Below are positions 1-8,462 of a stretch of DNA of 64,000 bases, in pieces. The number at the start of each line of letters is the position of its first letter. Position 1 is the first letter of the stretch. The position numbers and the translations under genes were made by a program. Source of the DNA: REEB95 sp963762425 (GTDB taxonomy: Bacteria; Pseudomonadota; Alphaproteobacteria; ATCC43930; CGMCC-115725); contig CAVXKY010000024.1 of the NCBI GenBank assembly GCA_963762425.1, positions 248,001 through 312,000 on the forward strand. Direction: 5' to 3'. The notes beneath the pieces are model-generated. The model did not search any database, had not been told where the DNA came from, and worked only from the letters and a program-made list of their open reading frames with translations.

Positions 1-329
1 GCCGAGGTCGCGCCGTCGACGTCGTAATCGCCGAAGATGGCGATGGTCTCGCCCTTGAGGACGGCCTGCTTCAACCGCGCGACGCCCGCGCCCATGTCCT
101 TCAATTGCAGCGGATCGGGCAGGAAATCCCGCAGCGTTGGCGCCAGAAAGCCCGGCGCCTGTTCCACGCCGATGCCGCGCCGCGCTAGAATCCGACCGAT
201 GATTTCGGGCAAATCGAGGCGTTGCGACAGCGCCAGGCCCAAACGGTCGTCGCCGCCGCGCTCGCGCCAGCGCTTACCCAGAAGCGAGCGCTCGACGCCG
301 AGAAATCCCTGAGGCGCCGCGCCGTCCAT
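1..329 (-). CDS. recJ: RecJ single-stranded-DNA exonuclease, N-terminal part (cut by window edge)
   Basis: RecJ is a 5'-3' single-strand exonuclease of the DHH phosphoesterase superfamily that acts in recombination and repair. Only about the first 109 residues are in the window; the rest lies to the left. The visible part has the family's typical N-terminus followed by FGDYDVDGATS, the first metal-binding DHH motif. The ATG at 329 lies four bases after the glpX stop, so hom-glpX-recJ looks like one leftward operon. The family call is firm from the motif; the length and the other motifs cannot be checked here. Confidence 0.9.
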   Translation of the reverse strand, partial: MDGAAPQGFLGVERSLLGKRWRERGGDDRLGLALSQRLDLPEIIGRILARRGIGVEQAPGFLAPTLRDFLPDPLQLKDMGAGVARLKQAVLKGETIAIFGDYDVDGATS

Positions 330-333
330 CGCC

Positions 334-1314
334 TCACTTGAGATAGGTTTTGCGGTTGAAATTGTGGGTCGCCTCGATCAGCCGCACCGTGCCGCTCTTG
401 GAACGCATCACCATCGAATAGGTGACGGCGCCGCCGGCAAAACGCCGCACGCCCTGGAGCATGGAACCGTTGGTGACGCCGGTGGCGGCGAACATCACTT
501 CGCCCTTGGCGAGATCGAGCAGGCCGTATTTGCGGTTCAAATCCTTGATGCCGAGGCGTTTGGCCCGGCCCTTCTCGTTCTCGTTGCGGAACAGCAGCCG
601 TCCCTGCATGAAACCACCGATGCACCGGAGCGCCGCCGCCGCCAGCACGCCCTCGGGCGCGCCGCCCGATCCCACATACATGTCGACGCCGCTGTCGGGG
701 CGCGCCGTCGCGATCACGCCCGATACGTCGCCGTCGGAGATCAGCATGATGCGCGCTCCGGCCTCGCGCGTCTTGGCGATCAGCTCGGCGTGGCGCTCGC
801 GGTCGAGGATGCACACCACCAGATCGGCGACCTCGGATTTCTTGGCCTTGGCGAGATTCTTGAGATTCTCTGCCGGCTTGGCATCGAGATCGACCGCGTC
901 GCCGAAGCCCGGGCCGATGGCGATCTTGTCCATGTAGACATCGGGCGCGTTGAGAAAGCCGCCGGATTCCGCCATGGCGATGACCGCCAGCGCGTTCTGC
1001 CCGCCCTTGGCGGTGATGGTCGTTCCCTCGAGCGGATCGAGCGCGATATCGATCTTGGGCCCATGCCCGTTGCCCACCTTCTCACCGATATAGAGCATCG
1101 GCGCCTCGTCGCGCTCGCCCTCGCCAATCACCACCGTGCCGTTGATGGCCAGCGTGTTGAGCGCTTGGCGCATGGCGTCGACCGCGGCCTGGTCGGCGGC
1201 CTTTTCATCCCCTCGCCCCATGAGACGCGAAGCCGACAACGCCGCCGCCTCGGTGACGCGCACCGCTTCGAGCGCCAGGTTGCGGTCCATCATGTCGGCG
1301 ATGTCATCGGCCAT
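334..1314 (-). CDS. glpX: Class II fructose-1,6-bisphosphatase
   Basis: This enzyme hydrolyses fructose-1,6-bisphosphate to fructose-6-phosphate in gluconeogenesis. The 326-residue length matches the GlpX family. Visible family motifs are GEGERDEAPMLYIGE (about residues 64-78) and DPLEGTTITAKG (about 93-104), which carry metal and phosphate ligands. The N-terminus MADDIADMMDRNLALEAVRV is typical. It lies nine bases after hom and four bases before recJ, so it is probably cotranscribed with both. No frame problem is seen. Confidence 0.95.
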   Translation of the reverse strand: MADDIADMMDRNLALEAVRVTEAAALSASRLMGRGDEKAADQAAVDAMRQALNTLAINGTVVIGEGERDEAPMLYIGEKVGNGHGPKIDIALDPLEGTTITAKGGQNALAVIAMAESGGFLNAPDVYMDKIAIGPGFGDAVDLDAKPAENLKNLAKAKKSEVADLVVCILDRERHAELIAKTREAGARIMLISDGDVSGVIATARPDSGVDMYVGSGGAPEGVLAAAALRCIGGFMQGRLLFRNENEKGRAKRLGIKDLNRKYGLLDLAKGEVMFAATGVTNGSMLQGVRRFAGGAVTYSMVMRSKSGTVRLIEATHNFNRKTYLK

Positions 1315-1323
1315 GTTCGTTCC

Positions 1324-2610
1324 TCACAGGGTCTCGACCCGGATCATGCGCGGCTTCTCGCGCACGGTCTTGAGCTTGGCTATGCGCTTGAGCGCGCGCA
1401 GCATGGAATCCTCGATCGTCTCATGCGTGGTGATGACTACCGGCACCGCCTCGCCGGCGGGTCCACGGCCGCGCTGGATCATCTGCTCCATCGACACCTT
1501 CTCGTCGCGCAAGGCGGCGGCGACGTCGGCGATCACGCCCGGCCGGTCCAGCACCATCAGCCGCAAATAATAGGCGCCCTTGTGCCGCGCCATCGGCGCG
1601 GTCTTGTGCCGGACCGCCGGATTTTTGAGTCCCGGCCCGGCGCGGCCCATGGCGATGTCGATCAGATCGGCGACGACGGAGGAAGCCGTGGGCTCGGCGC
1701 CCGCGCCGCGGCCTTCGAGCATGACCCGACCGACGAAATCGCCCTCCACCACCACGGCGTTGAACACGCCCTCGACATGCGCGATCGGCGCCGATTCCTG
1801 CACCATACAGGGATGCACGCGCTGTTCCAGGCCGTCCCCGGTCAGCCGCGCTAGGCCCAACAGCTTGATGCGATAACCCAGCTCCTCGGCGAATTCGATA
1901 TCGAGCGCCGAGACATGGCGAATGCCCTCGACAAACACGCCCTTGAAATCCACGGCGCCGCCGAAGGCGACCGCCGCCAGGAGCGCGAGCTTGTGCGCGG
2001 TGTCGACGCCGTCGATGTCGAAGCTCGGATCCTTCTCGGCATAACCGAGCTTTTGCGCTTCCTTCAGCACATCGCCGAAATCGCGGCGGCTGTCGCTCAT
2101 CTGGCTCAAGATATAGTTGCAGGTGCCGTTGAGGATGCCGTAGACGCGCTTGACGGTGTTGGCGGCCAGGCCCTCGCGCAACGCCTTGAGGATCGGAATG
2201 CCGCCGGCGACCGCGGCCTCGAAGGCCAAGGCGACGCCCCGCTTCGCCGCCAAAGCGGCCAATTCGTTGCCGTGATGCGCCAGCATCGCCTTGTTGGCGG
2301 TGACGACGTGCTTGCCGGCGGATAGCGCGTCCTTGACCAGATCGAGCGCCACGCCTTCGGTGCCGCCGATCAGCTCGACCACCACCTCAATGCCGGGATC
2401 GGCGGCGAGCTCGCGAAAGGTCCCGTGCCATTTCGGCTTGGACAGATCGACGCCGCGATCGCGCTTGCGGTCCTTTTCCAGCACCGCGCGGAGCTCGATC
2501 CGGCGCCCGGCGCGATCGGCGATGAGATCGCCGTTGCGCGCAAGCAACTGGGCGACGCCGGTGCCGACGGTGCCGAGCCCGGCGATGGCGATTTTCAAAG
2601 GCGGTTTCAC
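1324..2610 (-). CDS. hom: Homoserine dehydrogenase
   Basis: It reduces aspartate semialdehyde to homoserine, the branch step to threonine and methionine. The 428-residue protein begins with an NAD(P)-binding Rossmann motif, GLGTVGTGV. It has the VTANKAMLA segment and the catalytic-domain signature around GILNGTCNYILSQM. A C-terminal ACT domain follows (about residues 350-428, from LRLMVLDRPGVIADVAAAL), the usual site of threonine feedback control. It is the first gene of the hom-glpX-recJ run. The 77 bases upstream hold no gene. Confidence 0.95.
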   Translation of the reverse strand: MKPPLKIAIAGLGTVGTGVAQLLARNGDLIADRAGRRIELRAVLEKDRKRDRGVDLSKPKWHGTFRELAADPGIEVVVELIGGTEGVALDLVKDALSAGKHVVTANKAMLAHHGNELAALAAKRGVALAFEAAVAGGIPILKALREGLAANTVKRVYGILNGTCNYILSQMSDSRRDFGDVLKEAQKLGYAEKDPSFDIDGVDTAHKLALLAAVAFGGAVDFKGVFVEGIRHVSALDIEFAEELGYRIKLLGLARLTGDGLEQRVHPCMVQESAPIAHVEGVFNAVVVEGDFVGRVMLEGRGAGAEPTASSVVADLIDIAMGRAGPGLKNPAVRHKTAPMARHKGAYYLRLMVLDRPGVIADVAAALRDEKVSMEQMIQRGRGPAGEAVPVVITTHETIEDSMLRALKRIAKLKTVREKPRMIRVETL

Positions 2611-2687
2611 GCTGATCTCCCTGGGGAGCCGTTTGTACCCCTGGAATCCGCGACTGGCGACAGTTTTTGGGAAGGCCCCGAGTCGGA

Positions 2688-3884
2688 CTAATATTCCATG
2701 AACACTTCGGCGCGCGGCAACTCGCTGCCGCCATGCGTGGGAGCGGCCTCGACCGCAATCGCATTGGCGGGTACGCCCAGCACCACCAACGCCTGGGCCA
2801 CGGCATTGGCGCGATCGAGCGCCAGATCGAGGCTCGCCACCTGCTGCTGCACGGGATCGCCGCCGGCCTTCTCTTCGGCATGGCCAACCACGCGAACGCG
2901 CCCGCCCGCTTGCTTATAGAGTCCGGCGATATCGCTCAGCGGGCCGGTATGTGCGGGGGGAAGCGAGGCCGAGCCGGTGGTGAAGGTGATGTCGCCGACC
3001 GAAACCGACATGGCCTTTCCGGCGTCGCTCGGCGAACGCAGGGCGAGACTCAACTGCGCCGGCCGCTCCGTGGGAGAACTTTGGATTTGTGGCCCCGCGG
3101 CCGGGGGCGGAGTGAGCTGGATCGGGTTCGCCGCCGCGCTCTTCGCCTGCGCCGATGCTGCCGGCGGCTGAGGAATATTCGCCGGCGCCGGCGGCGGCGG
3201 TGGTGTCTCCCCCTGTGGCAATGATCGCACTTCGGGAGTTTGCAGCGAGGATTCCGCGGGCGCTTGCTCACTGCCATTCTGGCGGTTTTGCGTCGCGGGC
3301 GAATTGGTTTGGGTCGTCTGTTTCGCGGATGGCGGCGACAAGGCGGCGGATTGCTGGACTGGCACGGTAGGCGCCGCCGACGGAGCCTGCTGATCCGCGG
3401 CGACGGGCGGAACCATGGCGGATTGCTGGGCCGGCGCAGGCGCCGCATCCGCTTGAGTCTGCGGCTGCGATGCCACGGCCGGTGACGCGGTGCCGGGGCT
3501 GGGCGCCTTTCCGGCCTCGAGCTGTTCGCTGCTGTATTTGGCGTTGTTGCGGTCGGCGATCAGGCTTTCCTGAAGCTTGTCGCGGTCGATGCCGCTGAGC
3601 ACGCGGTCGGGCTCATCGGGCACGGTGGCGAGATTGGGATAGGCCTTGTCGCCGCCGGCTGCGAGATTGTTCTGGTTGCGGCCCTCCTGGTCCTTGACGT
3701 CGCTTTTGGAATTGCCGGAGATGTCGCGGTACCAGGCCACCGGGTTGATCGCATCGGGTACATGCGAGCAAGCGGCAAGCCACAGCGGCAGCCCGATTAC
3801 GGCGAACCCCGCCGCGGAACGGCAAAACCCGGAGATAGCCGCCCGTTCCGGAGCCTTCATGGCAATGTCGTCGACCCGTCGCAT
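2688..3884 (-). CDS. OmpA-family lipoprotein with Pro/Gln/Ala-rich linker
   Basis: A predicted outer-membrane lipoprotein with a peptidoglycan-binding OmpA-like domain. A signal peptide ends in the lipobox LAAC, with the modified cysteine at residue 39 (or 31 if the second Met, at 3860, is the start). A long low-complexity linker rich in Pro, Gln and Ala (about residues 110-270) follows. The C-terminal OmpA-like domain (about 290-398) contains the FTTGSASLP start and the Asp/Arg segment LDLALDRANAVAQALVVLGV. The architecture suggests a tether between outer membrane and cell wall. The specific role is unknown. It is transcribed alone, divergently from phaC. Confidence 0.8.
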   Translation of the reverse strand: MRRVDDIAMKAPERAAISGFCRSAAGFAVIGLPLWLAACSHVPDAINPVAWYRDISGNSKSDVKDQEGRNQNNLAAGGDKAYPNLATVPDEPDRVLSGIDRDKLQESLIADRNNAKYSSEQLEAGKAPSPGTASPAVASQPQTQADAAPAPAQQSAMVPPVAADQQAPSAAPTVPVQQSAALSPPSAKQTTQTNSPATQNRQNGSEQAPAESSLQTPEVRSLPQGETPPPPPAPANIPQPPAASAQAKSAAANPIQLTPPPAAGPQIQSSPTERPAQLSLALRSPSDAGKAMSVSVGDITFTTGSASLPPAHTGPLSDIAGLYKQAGGRVRVVGHAEEKAGGDPVQQQVASLDLALDRANAVAQALVVLGVPANAIAVEAAPTHGGSELPRAEVFMEY

Positions 3885-4039
3885 AACCTATAAATACCAC
3901 ATAACGGCAGCGCCAACCCGGTGAATTGCTCGCCGAAAAGGATACTGCGCCCGGCTTCCCGCTACTGTATTAAAACGCCAGCCGCCCGCCGCGCAATGCT
4001 TTCCGCGCGCCCGATACGAGAGTATAGCCCCTGACGATC

Positions 4040-5839
4040 ATGACCGATTCCGGCCCTCCCGAGATGAAGCTTCCCGATCCCGCTATCTGGGCCAAATCCA
4101 TGGCCGATATCGCGGAGAAGAGCCAGCGTCTGGTATCGGAATTCCTCGCCCGCCAGGCGGAAGGGGCAGGATCTGGCATGGCCGACCCGCTCAATATCGG
4201 CGGGGCATTTCTCGATATGACGCAGCGTCTGATGAGCGATCCCGGGCGCATGGTCGAGGCGCAACTCTCGTTGTGGCAGGATTACATGCGGCTGTGGCAG
4301 AGCACGGCCGAGCGCTTCATCGGCGGCAATCCCGCGCCGGTGGCGGAGCCCGAATCCGACGATCACCGCTTCAAGGATCCGGCGTGGCAGGAAAGCACGC
4401 TGTTCGATTACATCAAGCAGAGCTACCTGCTGACCGCGCGCTGGCTGCAAACCACCATCAAGGCGACCGACGGGCTCGACGACAAGGCCGCGCGCAAGGT
4501 GGACTTCTACACGCGCCAATTCGTCGATGCCATGGCGCCGACCAATTTCGTCGCCACCAACCCCGAGGTGCTGCGCACCACCATCGAGAGCGGCGGCGAA
4601 AACCTGGTCAAGGGTCTCCAGAACATGTTGGACGATCTCGAGCGCGGCAAGGGCCGCCTCATGATCAAGATGACCGACATGGAGTCCTTCAAGGTGGGCA
4701 AGAACCTGGCGGCGACGCCGGGCAAGGTCGTGTTCCGCAACGACCTGATCGAATTGATCCAATATGATCCCGTGACGGCCCAGGTCAAACGCGTGCCGCT
4801 GCTGATCATGCCGCCCTGGATCAACAAGTTTTACATTCTCGATCTGCGCCCCAAGAATTCCTTCGTCAAATGGGCGACCGAGCAGGGCCACACCGTCTTC
4901 GTCATCTCCTGGGTCAATCCCGACGGCAAGCTCGCGGACAAGACCTTCGACGATTATCTGCTCGAGGGGCCGCTGGCCGCGCTCGACGCCATCGAGCAGG
5001 CGACCGGCGAAAAAGAGGTCAATATGATCGGCTATTGCCTCGGCGGCACGCTGCTGGCGGCGACGCTCGCCTATATGGCGGCGAAAGGCGATAGCCGCGC
5101 CAAGAGCGCGACCTTCTTCGCCTCGATGGTCGATTTCAAGGAAGCGGGCGAATTGTCCGTGTTCATCGACGAGGAGCAGTTGGCCTCGCTCGAAGAGCGC
5201 ATGAAGAAGCATGGATATCTCGAAGGCGCTGACATGGCGACCACCTTCAACATGCTGCGCGCCAACGATCTGATCTGGTCCTTCGTCGTGAACAATTATC
5301 TCCTCGGCAAGGAGCCCTTCCCCTTCGATCTATTGTATTGGAACAGCGATTCAACGCGCATGCCGGCGGCGATGCACAGTTTTTATCTGCGCACCATGTA
5401 CGTGGAGAACAAGCTGTCGCAGCCGGGCGGGATCACCCTGGCCGGCGTGAAGATCGATCTGCGCCAGGTGAATACGCCGTGCTTCATCCTGTCGACCAAG
5501 GAAGACCACATCGCGCCGTGGAAATCGACCTATGCCGCGACCCAGCTTTATTCCGGCCCGGTCAAATTCGTGCTGGCCGCCTCGGGCCACATCGCCGGCG
5601 TCGTCAATCCGCCGGGCAAATCCAAATACGGCCATTGGCGCAACGATACGCTTCCGCCCAGCCCGGATGATTGGCTCAAGGGCGCCAAGTCTTATGACGG
5701 GTCGTGGTGGCCCGACTGGAACGAATGGGTGTCGCAATATTCCGGCGGCGACGTGGCCGCGCGCAAGCCGGGCGACGGGAAACTGAAACCCCTGGCCGAC
5801 GCGCCCGGCACTTATGTGATGGTGCGCTCGGGCGTCTAG
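4040..5839 (+). CDS. phaC: Class I poly(3-hydroxyalkanoate) synthase
   Basis: It polymerises (R)-3-hydroxyacyl-CoA into polyhydroxyalkanoate storage granules. The 599-residue length fits class I, single-subunit synthases. An N-terminal PhaC domain precedes an alpha/beta-hydrolase domain with the lipase-like box GYCLGG, whose Cys333 is the expected nucleophile. The probable catalytic Asp lies near KEDHIAPW (about 488) and His517 in SGHIAGVVNPPG. No phaA, phaB or phasin gene is adjacent. It ends 18 bases before the convergent argC stop. The frame is intact throughout. Confidence 0.95.
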   Translation: MTDSGPPEMKLPDPAIWAKSMADIAEKSQRLVSEFLARQAEGAGSGMADPLNIGGAFLDMTQRLMSDPGRMVEAQLSLWQDYMRLWQSTAERFIGGNPAPVAEPESDDHRFKDPAWQESTLFDYIKQSYLLTARWLQTTIKATDGLDDKAARKVDFYTRQFVDAMAPTNFVATNPEVLRTTIESGGENLVKGLQNMLDDLERGKGRLMIKMTDMESFKVGKNLAATPGKVVFRNDLIELIQYDPVTAQVKRVPLLIMPPWINKFYILDLRPKNSFVKWATEQGHTVFVISWVNPDGKLADKTFDDYLLEGPLAALDAIEQATGEKEVNMIGYCLGGTLLAATLAYMAAKGDSRAKSATFFASMVDFKEAGELSVFIDEEQLASLEERMKKHGYLEGADMATTFNMLRANDLIWSFVVNNYLLGKEPFPFDLLYWNSDSTRMPAAMHSFYLRTMYVENKLSQPGGITLAGVKIDLRQVNTPCFILSTKEDHIAPWKSTYAATQLYSGPVKFVLAASGHIAGVVNPPGKSKYGHWRNDTLPPSPDDWLKGAKSYDGSWWPDWNEWVSQYSGGDVAARKPGDGKLKPLADAPGTYVMVRSGV

Positions 5840-5857
5840 TTACGGGAACAGTGGTTC

Positions 5858-6817
5858 CTACGCCAGCCCCGCGGTTTCGGGCAATCCCAGCATGAGGTTG
5901 AGGTTTTGCACGGCGGCGCCCGACGCGCCCTTGCCGAGATTGTCGAGCAGGGCCACCAGCCGCGCCTGCCGCGCCGCGTCCGAGCCGAAGACATAGAGCT
6001 TCATGCGGTTGGTGCCGTTGAGCCCTTCCGGCTCGAGCGTCTTGAGCGAAGCGGCCTCTTCAAGCGACGCAACTTCGACGAAGCGCTCGCCCGCATAGGA
6101 GCGCGCCAGCGCCGCGTGCAAATCCTTGAGATTCGGCGCGGAAGGCAGCGCGTCGAGCTGCAGCGGCACCTCGACGATCATGCCCTGCGCGTAGCGGCCG
6201 ACGGCGGGCGCGAAGACGGGCGGATGCGCAAGTCCGGCATGCATTTGCATCTCGGGCACGTGCTTGTGCGCGAGGGTGAGCGCGTATAGGCGATAAGGCG
6301 CCGTGGTGTAGTTGGGCGACGCTTTGTCCTCGAATTCCGCGATCATGCTCCTGCCGCCGCCGCTATAGCCGGAGATGGCGTTGACCGAAACCGGCCAGTT
6401 CTTCGGCACGAGCCCCGCCTCCACCAACGGCCGCACCAGGCCGATGAATCCGGTTGGATAGCAGCCGGGATTGGCGACGCGCCGGGAATTCGCGACGGCG
6501 GCGCGCTGCTCCTTGGACATCTCGGGAAAGCCGTAGGTCCAGCCGCGTTCGGTCCGATGGGCGGTCGAGGCGTCGATGACGCGGACGTCGTTGCGCTCGA
6601 TGAGCCGCACCGCTTCGCGCGCGGCATCGTCGGGCAGGCACAGGATCACCAGATCGGCGCCGTTCAGCAGATCGCGGCGCAGGCCCGCATCCTTGCGTTT
6701 CGCGGGATCGATGGAGACGAGTTCGAGGTCCCGGCGCGGCTTGAGCCACCGGTGAATATGGAGGCCGGTGGTGCCGGCCTCGCCGTCGATGAAAACCTTG
6801 GGTACCATCGTGGCCAT
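5858..6817 (-). CDS. argC: N-acetyl-gamma-glutamyl-phosphate reductase, short type
   Basis: It performs the NADPH-dependent reduction of N-acetylglutamyl phosphate, the third step of arginine synthesis. At 319 residues it belongs to the shorter type-2 ArgC family. It starts VFIDGEAGTTGLHIHRWL, a nucleotide-binding loop, and contains the catalytic Cys in VANPGCYPTGFI (about residue 117). Its place behind rplM-rpsI is conserved in alphaproteobacteria. A strong terminator lies between rpsI and argC, so argC probably has its own promoter or relies on read-through. Confidence 0.95.
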   Translation of the reverse strand: MATMVPKVFIDGEAGTTGLHIHRWLKPRRDLELVSIDPAKRKDAGLRRDLLNGADLVILCLPDDAAREAVRLIERNDVRVIDASTAHRTERGWTYGFPEMSKEQRAAVANSRRVANPGCYPTGFIGLVRPLVEAGLVPKNWPVSVNAISGYSGGGRSMIAEFEDKASPNYTTAPYRLYALTLAHKHVPEMQMHAGLAHPPVFAPAVGRYAQGMIVEVPLQLDALPSAPNLKDLHAALARSYAGERFVEVASLEEAASLKTLEPEGLNGTNRMKLYVFGSDAARQARLVALLDNLGKGASGAAVQNLNLMLGLPETAGLA

Positions 6818-6848
6818 CTCGAAATCTCTCCAAGATAATAACAGAAGC

Positions 6849-6882
6849 CAAAAACAAAAGGGGCATCCCGACGGATGCCCCT
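6849..6882 (-). terminator. Rho-independent terminator after rpsI
   Basis: Read on the minus strand, a 10-bp stem (AGGGGCATCC pairing with GGATGCCCCT, loop of four) is followed at once by a T-rich run (TTTTGTTTTT). It starts 26 bases after the rpsI stop and lies upstream of argC. This is a textbook intrinsic terminator for the ribosomal-protein unit. Confidence 0.88.
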
Positions 6883-6907
6883 CTGCCTTGCGAATTCGGG
6901 TCCGCGG

Positions 6908-7453
6908 TTACCGTTTCGAGAATTGGAAGCTGCGTCGCGCCTTGGCGCGGCCGTATTTCTTGCGCTCGACCACACGGCTGTCGCGCGTCAGGAACCCGCC
7001 GGCCTTGAGCGCCGGGCGCAGCCCCGGCTCGTAATATGTCAACGCCTTGCTGATGCCGTGGCGCACCGCGCCGGCCTGGCCCGAAAGCCCGCCGCCGATG
7101 ACGGTGCAGATGACGTCGAATTGTCCAACCCGCTGGGTCACGACGAAGGGCTGGTTCAGCAACATGCGCAGCACCGGCCGCGCGAAATAGACCGGGCTGT
7201 CCTTGCCGTTGACGTTGATAGCGCCCTTGCCCGGCTTGATCCAGACCCGCGCCACCGCGTTCTTGCGCTTGCCGGTCGCGTAAGCCCGGCCTTGCGCGTC
7301 GAGCTTGGGCTTGGCTTCCTCGCCCGGCGCCGGCGCCAGCGCGGCCGCCGGCGCGCTGTCGGCCGGCTTGACGCGCACCACCTGGGTCGCCGCCATCGCC
7401 TCGCGCAATCCGCCCAGGCCAGGTTGATTGGCGGGCTGGTTCGGTTCGGCCAT
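6908..7453 (-). CDS. rpsI: Ribosomal protein S9
   Basis: A small-subunit ribosomal protein whose C-terminal tail reaches toward the P-site tRNA. The C-terminal 130 residues are canonical, from YATGKRKNAVARVWIKPG to the basic tail ending RRSFQFSKR. The first ~50 residues form an Ala/Pro-rich extension (MAEPNQPANQPGLGGLREAM and on) that is absent in E. coli but common in alphaproteobacterial S9. The gene starts two bases after rplM, its usual partner. Confidence 0.97.
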   Translation of the reverse strand: MAEPNQPANQPGLGGLREAMAATQVVRVKPADSAPAAALAPAPGEEAKPKLDAQGRAYATGKRKNAVARVWIKPGKGAINVNGKDSPVYFARPVLRMLLNQPFVVTQRVGQFDVICTVIGGGLSGQAGAVRHGISKALTYYEPGLRPALKAGGFLTRDSRVVERKKYGRAKARRSFQFSKR

Positions 7454-7455
7454 GT

Positions 7456-7914
7456 CTACCTCTTGTTCTTCCGGTTCATCGCGCCGACATCGAGCTTCAC
7501 CGGCTGCTGCGCTTCATGCGGATGAGCGGCGCCCTTATAGGCGAAGAGATGGCTCATCATCTGCCGGCCGAGCGGCCCGCGCGGCATCATGCGCTCCACC
7601 GCCTTCTCGATCACGCGCTCGGGATGCGCGCCGGCCAGGATCGTGCCCTTGCTGATTTCCTTCAAGCCGCCGGGATAGCCGGTGTAGTGCCGGTTGAGGC
7701 TCTGCTTCGCCTTGTTGCCGGTGAGCGCCACCTTCTCGGCGTTGACGACGATGACGTTGTCGCCGCAATCCATGTGCGGGGTGTAGCTCGGCTTGTGCTT
7801 GCCCCTGAGCCGCATGGCGATGAGACTGGCGAGCCGGCCGAGCACCAGCCCGTTGGCGTCGATCAGCAGCCACTTCTTGTTCAGATCCTTGGGGGTGAGC
7901 GAAACGGTTTGCAT
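7456..7914 (-). CDS. rplM: Ribosomal protein L13
   Basis: A large-subunit protein needed early in 50S assembly. The 152-residue sequence has typical L13 features: KKWLLIDANGLVLGRLAS near the N-terminus, YTPHMDCGDNVIVVNAEKV, and the MMPRGPLGR motif near residue 110. It is the first gene of the rplM-rpsI unit; a plausible sigma-70 promoter lies about 46 bases upstream of the ATG. Confidence 0.97.
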   Translation of the reverse strand: MQTVSLTPKDLNKKWLLIDANGLVLGRLASLIAMRLRGKHKPSYTPHMDCGDNVIVVNAEKVALTGNKAKQSLNRHYTGYPGGLKEISKGTILAGAHPERVIEKAVERMMPRGPLGRQMMSHLFAYKGAAHPHEAQQPVKLDVGAMNRKNKR

Positions 7915-7959
7915 GCGATTGCTTTGAGGATTCTGGACGGGAGGCCGATGAGGTCGCGC

Positions 7960-7988
7960 ACCCTAATGGCCAAGCCCTGCTGCGTCAA
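7960..7988 (-). promoter_or_regulatory. Candidate sigma-70 promoter of rplM-rpsI
   Basis: On the minus strand TTGACG (7988-7983) and TAGGGT (7965-7960) are separated by 17 bases and lie about 46 bases upstream of the rplM start. The -35 box is near consensus and the -10 box weaker. It is assigned from spacing and position only. Confidence 0.5.
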
Positions 7989-8015
7989 GCTAATGCGGTG
8001 TGGTATCCAGATACC

Positions 8016-8459
8016 CTAATCGCCGCCATTATCTCCCCCGTCGGGCTTGGGCGGCAGCGAATAGGTGGCGGTGACATGGGCGACCATCTCGGTATCGCCC
8101 TCGGAGTAAAGCTCGACCTCGCCCACCGCCAGGCGTTTGCCCAGTTTCAGAAGCCGCGCCTCGGCGATCAGCGGCGCAGGCGGCGGCTTGCGCAGGAAAT
8201 TGATGGTGAGACTGGTGGTGACGGCGAGTTCTTCCGGTCCGACCGCCGCCAGCACCGCGCCATACATGGCGAGATCGGCCAGCCCCATCATCATCGGCCC
8301 GCTGATGGTGCCGCCGGGGCGTTGGAAATCAGCGCGATAAGGCAGCCGAAACACCGCGCGCTCGCGCGACAACTCCACCGTCTCGACTCCCAAGGCGGCG
8401 GCGAAGGGCGCGCCCGCGCGCAAGATCGCATCGAATTCGGCGGTTGTGATGCGGGACAT
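8016..8459 (-). CDS. PaaI-type hotdog thioesterase
   Basis: A 147-residue single-domain hotdog protein predicted to hydrolyse acyl-CoA thioesters. The family pattern is visible: GGTISGPMMMGLADLAMYGA carries the helix over the substrate pocket and is followed by the strand TTSLTINFLRKP. It lies four bases after the HpnL-like gene and is the last gene of the di-iron protein, flippase-like protein and thioesterase unit. This placement hints at an acyl substrate linked to membrane lipids, which is inference. The exact substrate is unknown. Confidence 0.8.
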   Translation of the reverse strand: MSRITTAEFDAILRAGAPFAAALGVETVELSRERAVFRLPYRADFQRPGGTISGPMMMGLADLAMYGAVLAAVGPEELAVTTSLTINFLRKPPPAPLIAEARLLKLGKRLAVGEVELYSEGDTEMVAHVTATYSLPPKPDGGDNGGD

Positions 8460-8462
8460 CTT

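Noticed and set aside
364..1854. Long open frame on the plus strand opposite glpX and hom (about 496 codons)
   Set aside because: It is antisense to two clear genes and its protein is a low-information His/Arg/Ala/Gly string typical of the reverse frame of GC-rich DNA.
5820..5875. Terminator between phaC and argC (GGAAC-GTTCC)
   Set aside because: A 5-bp stem without a T-run is too weak to call.
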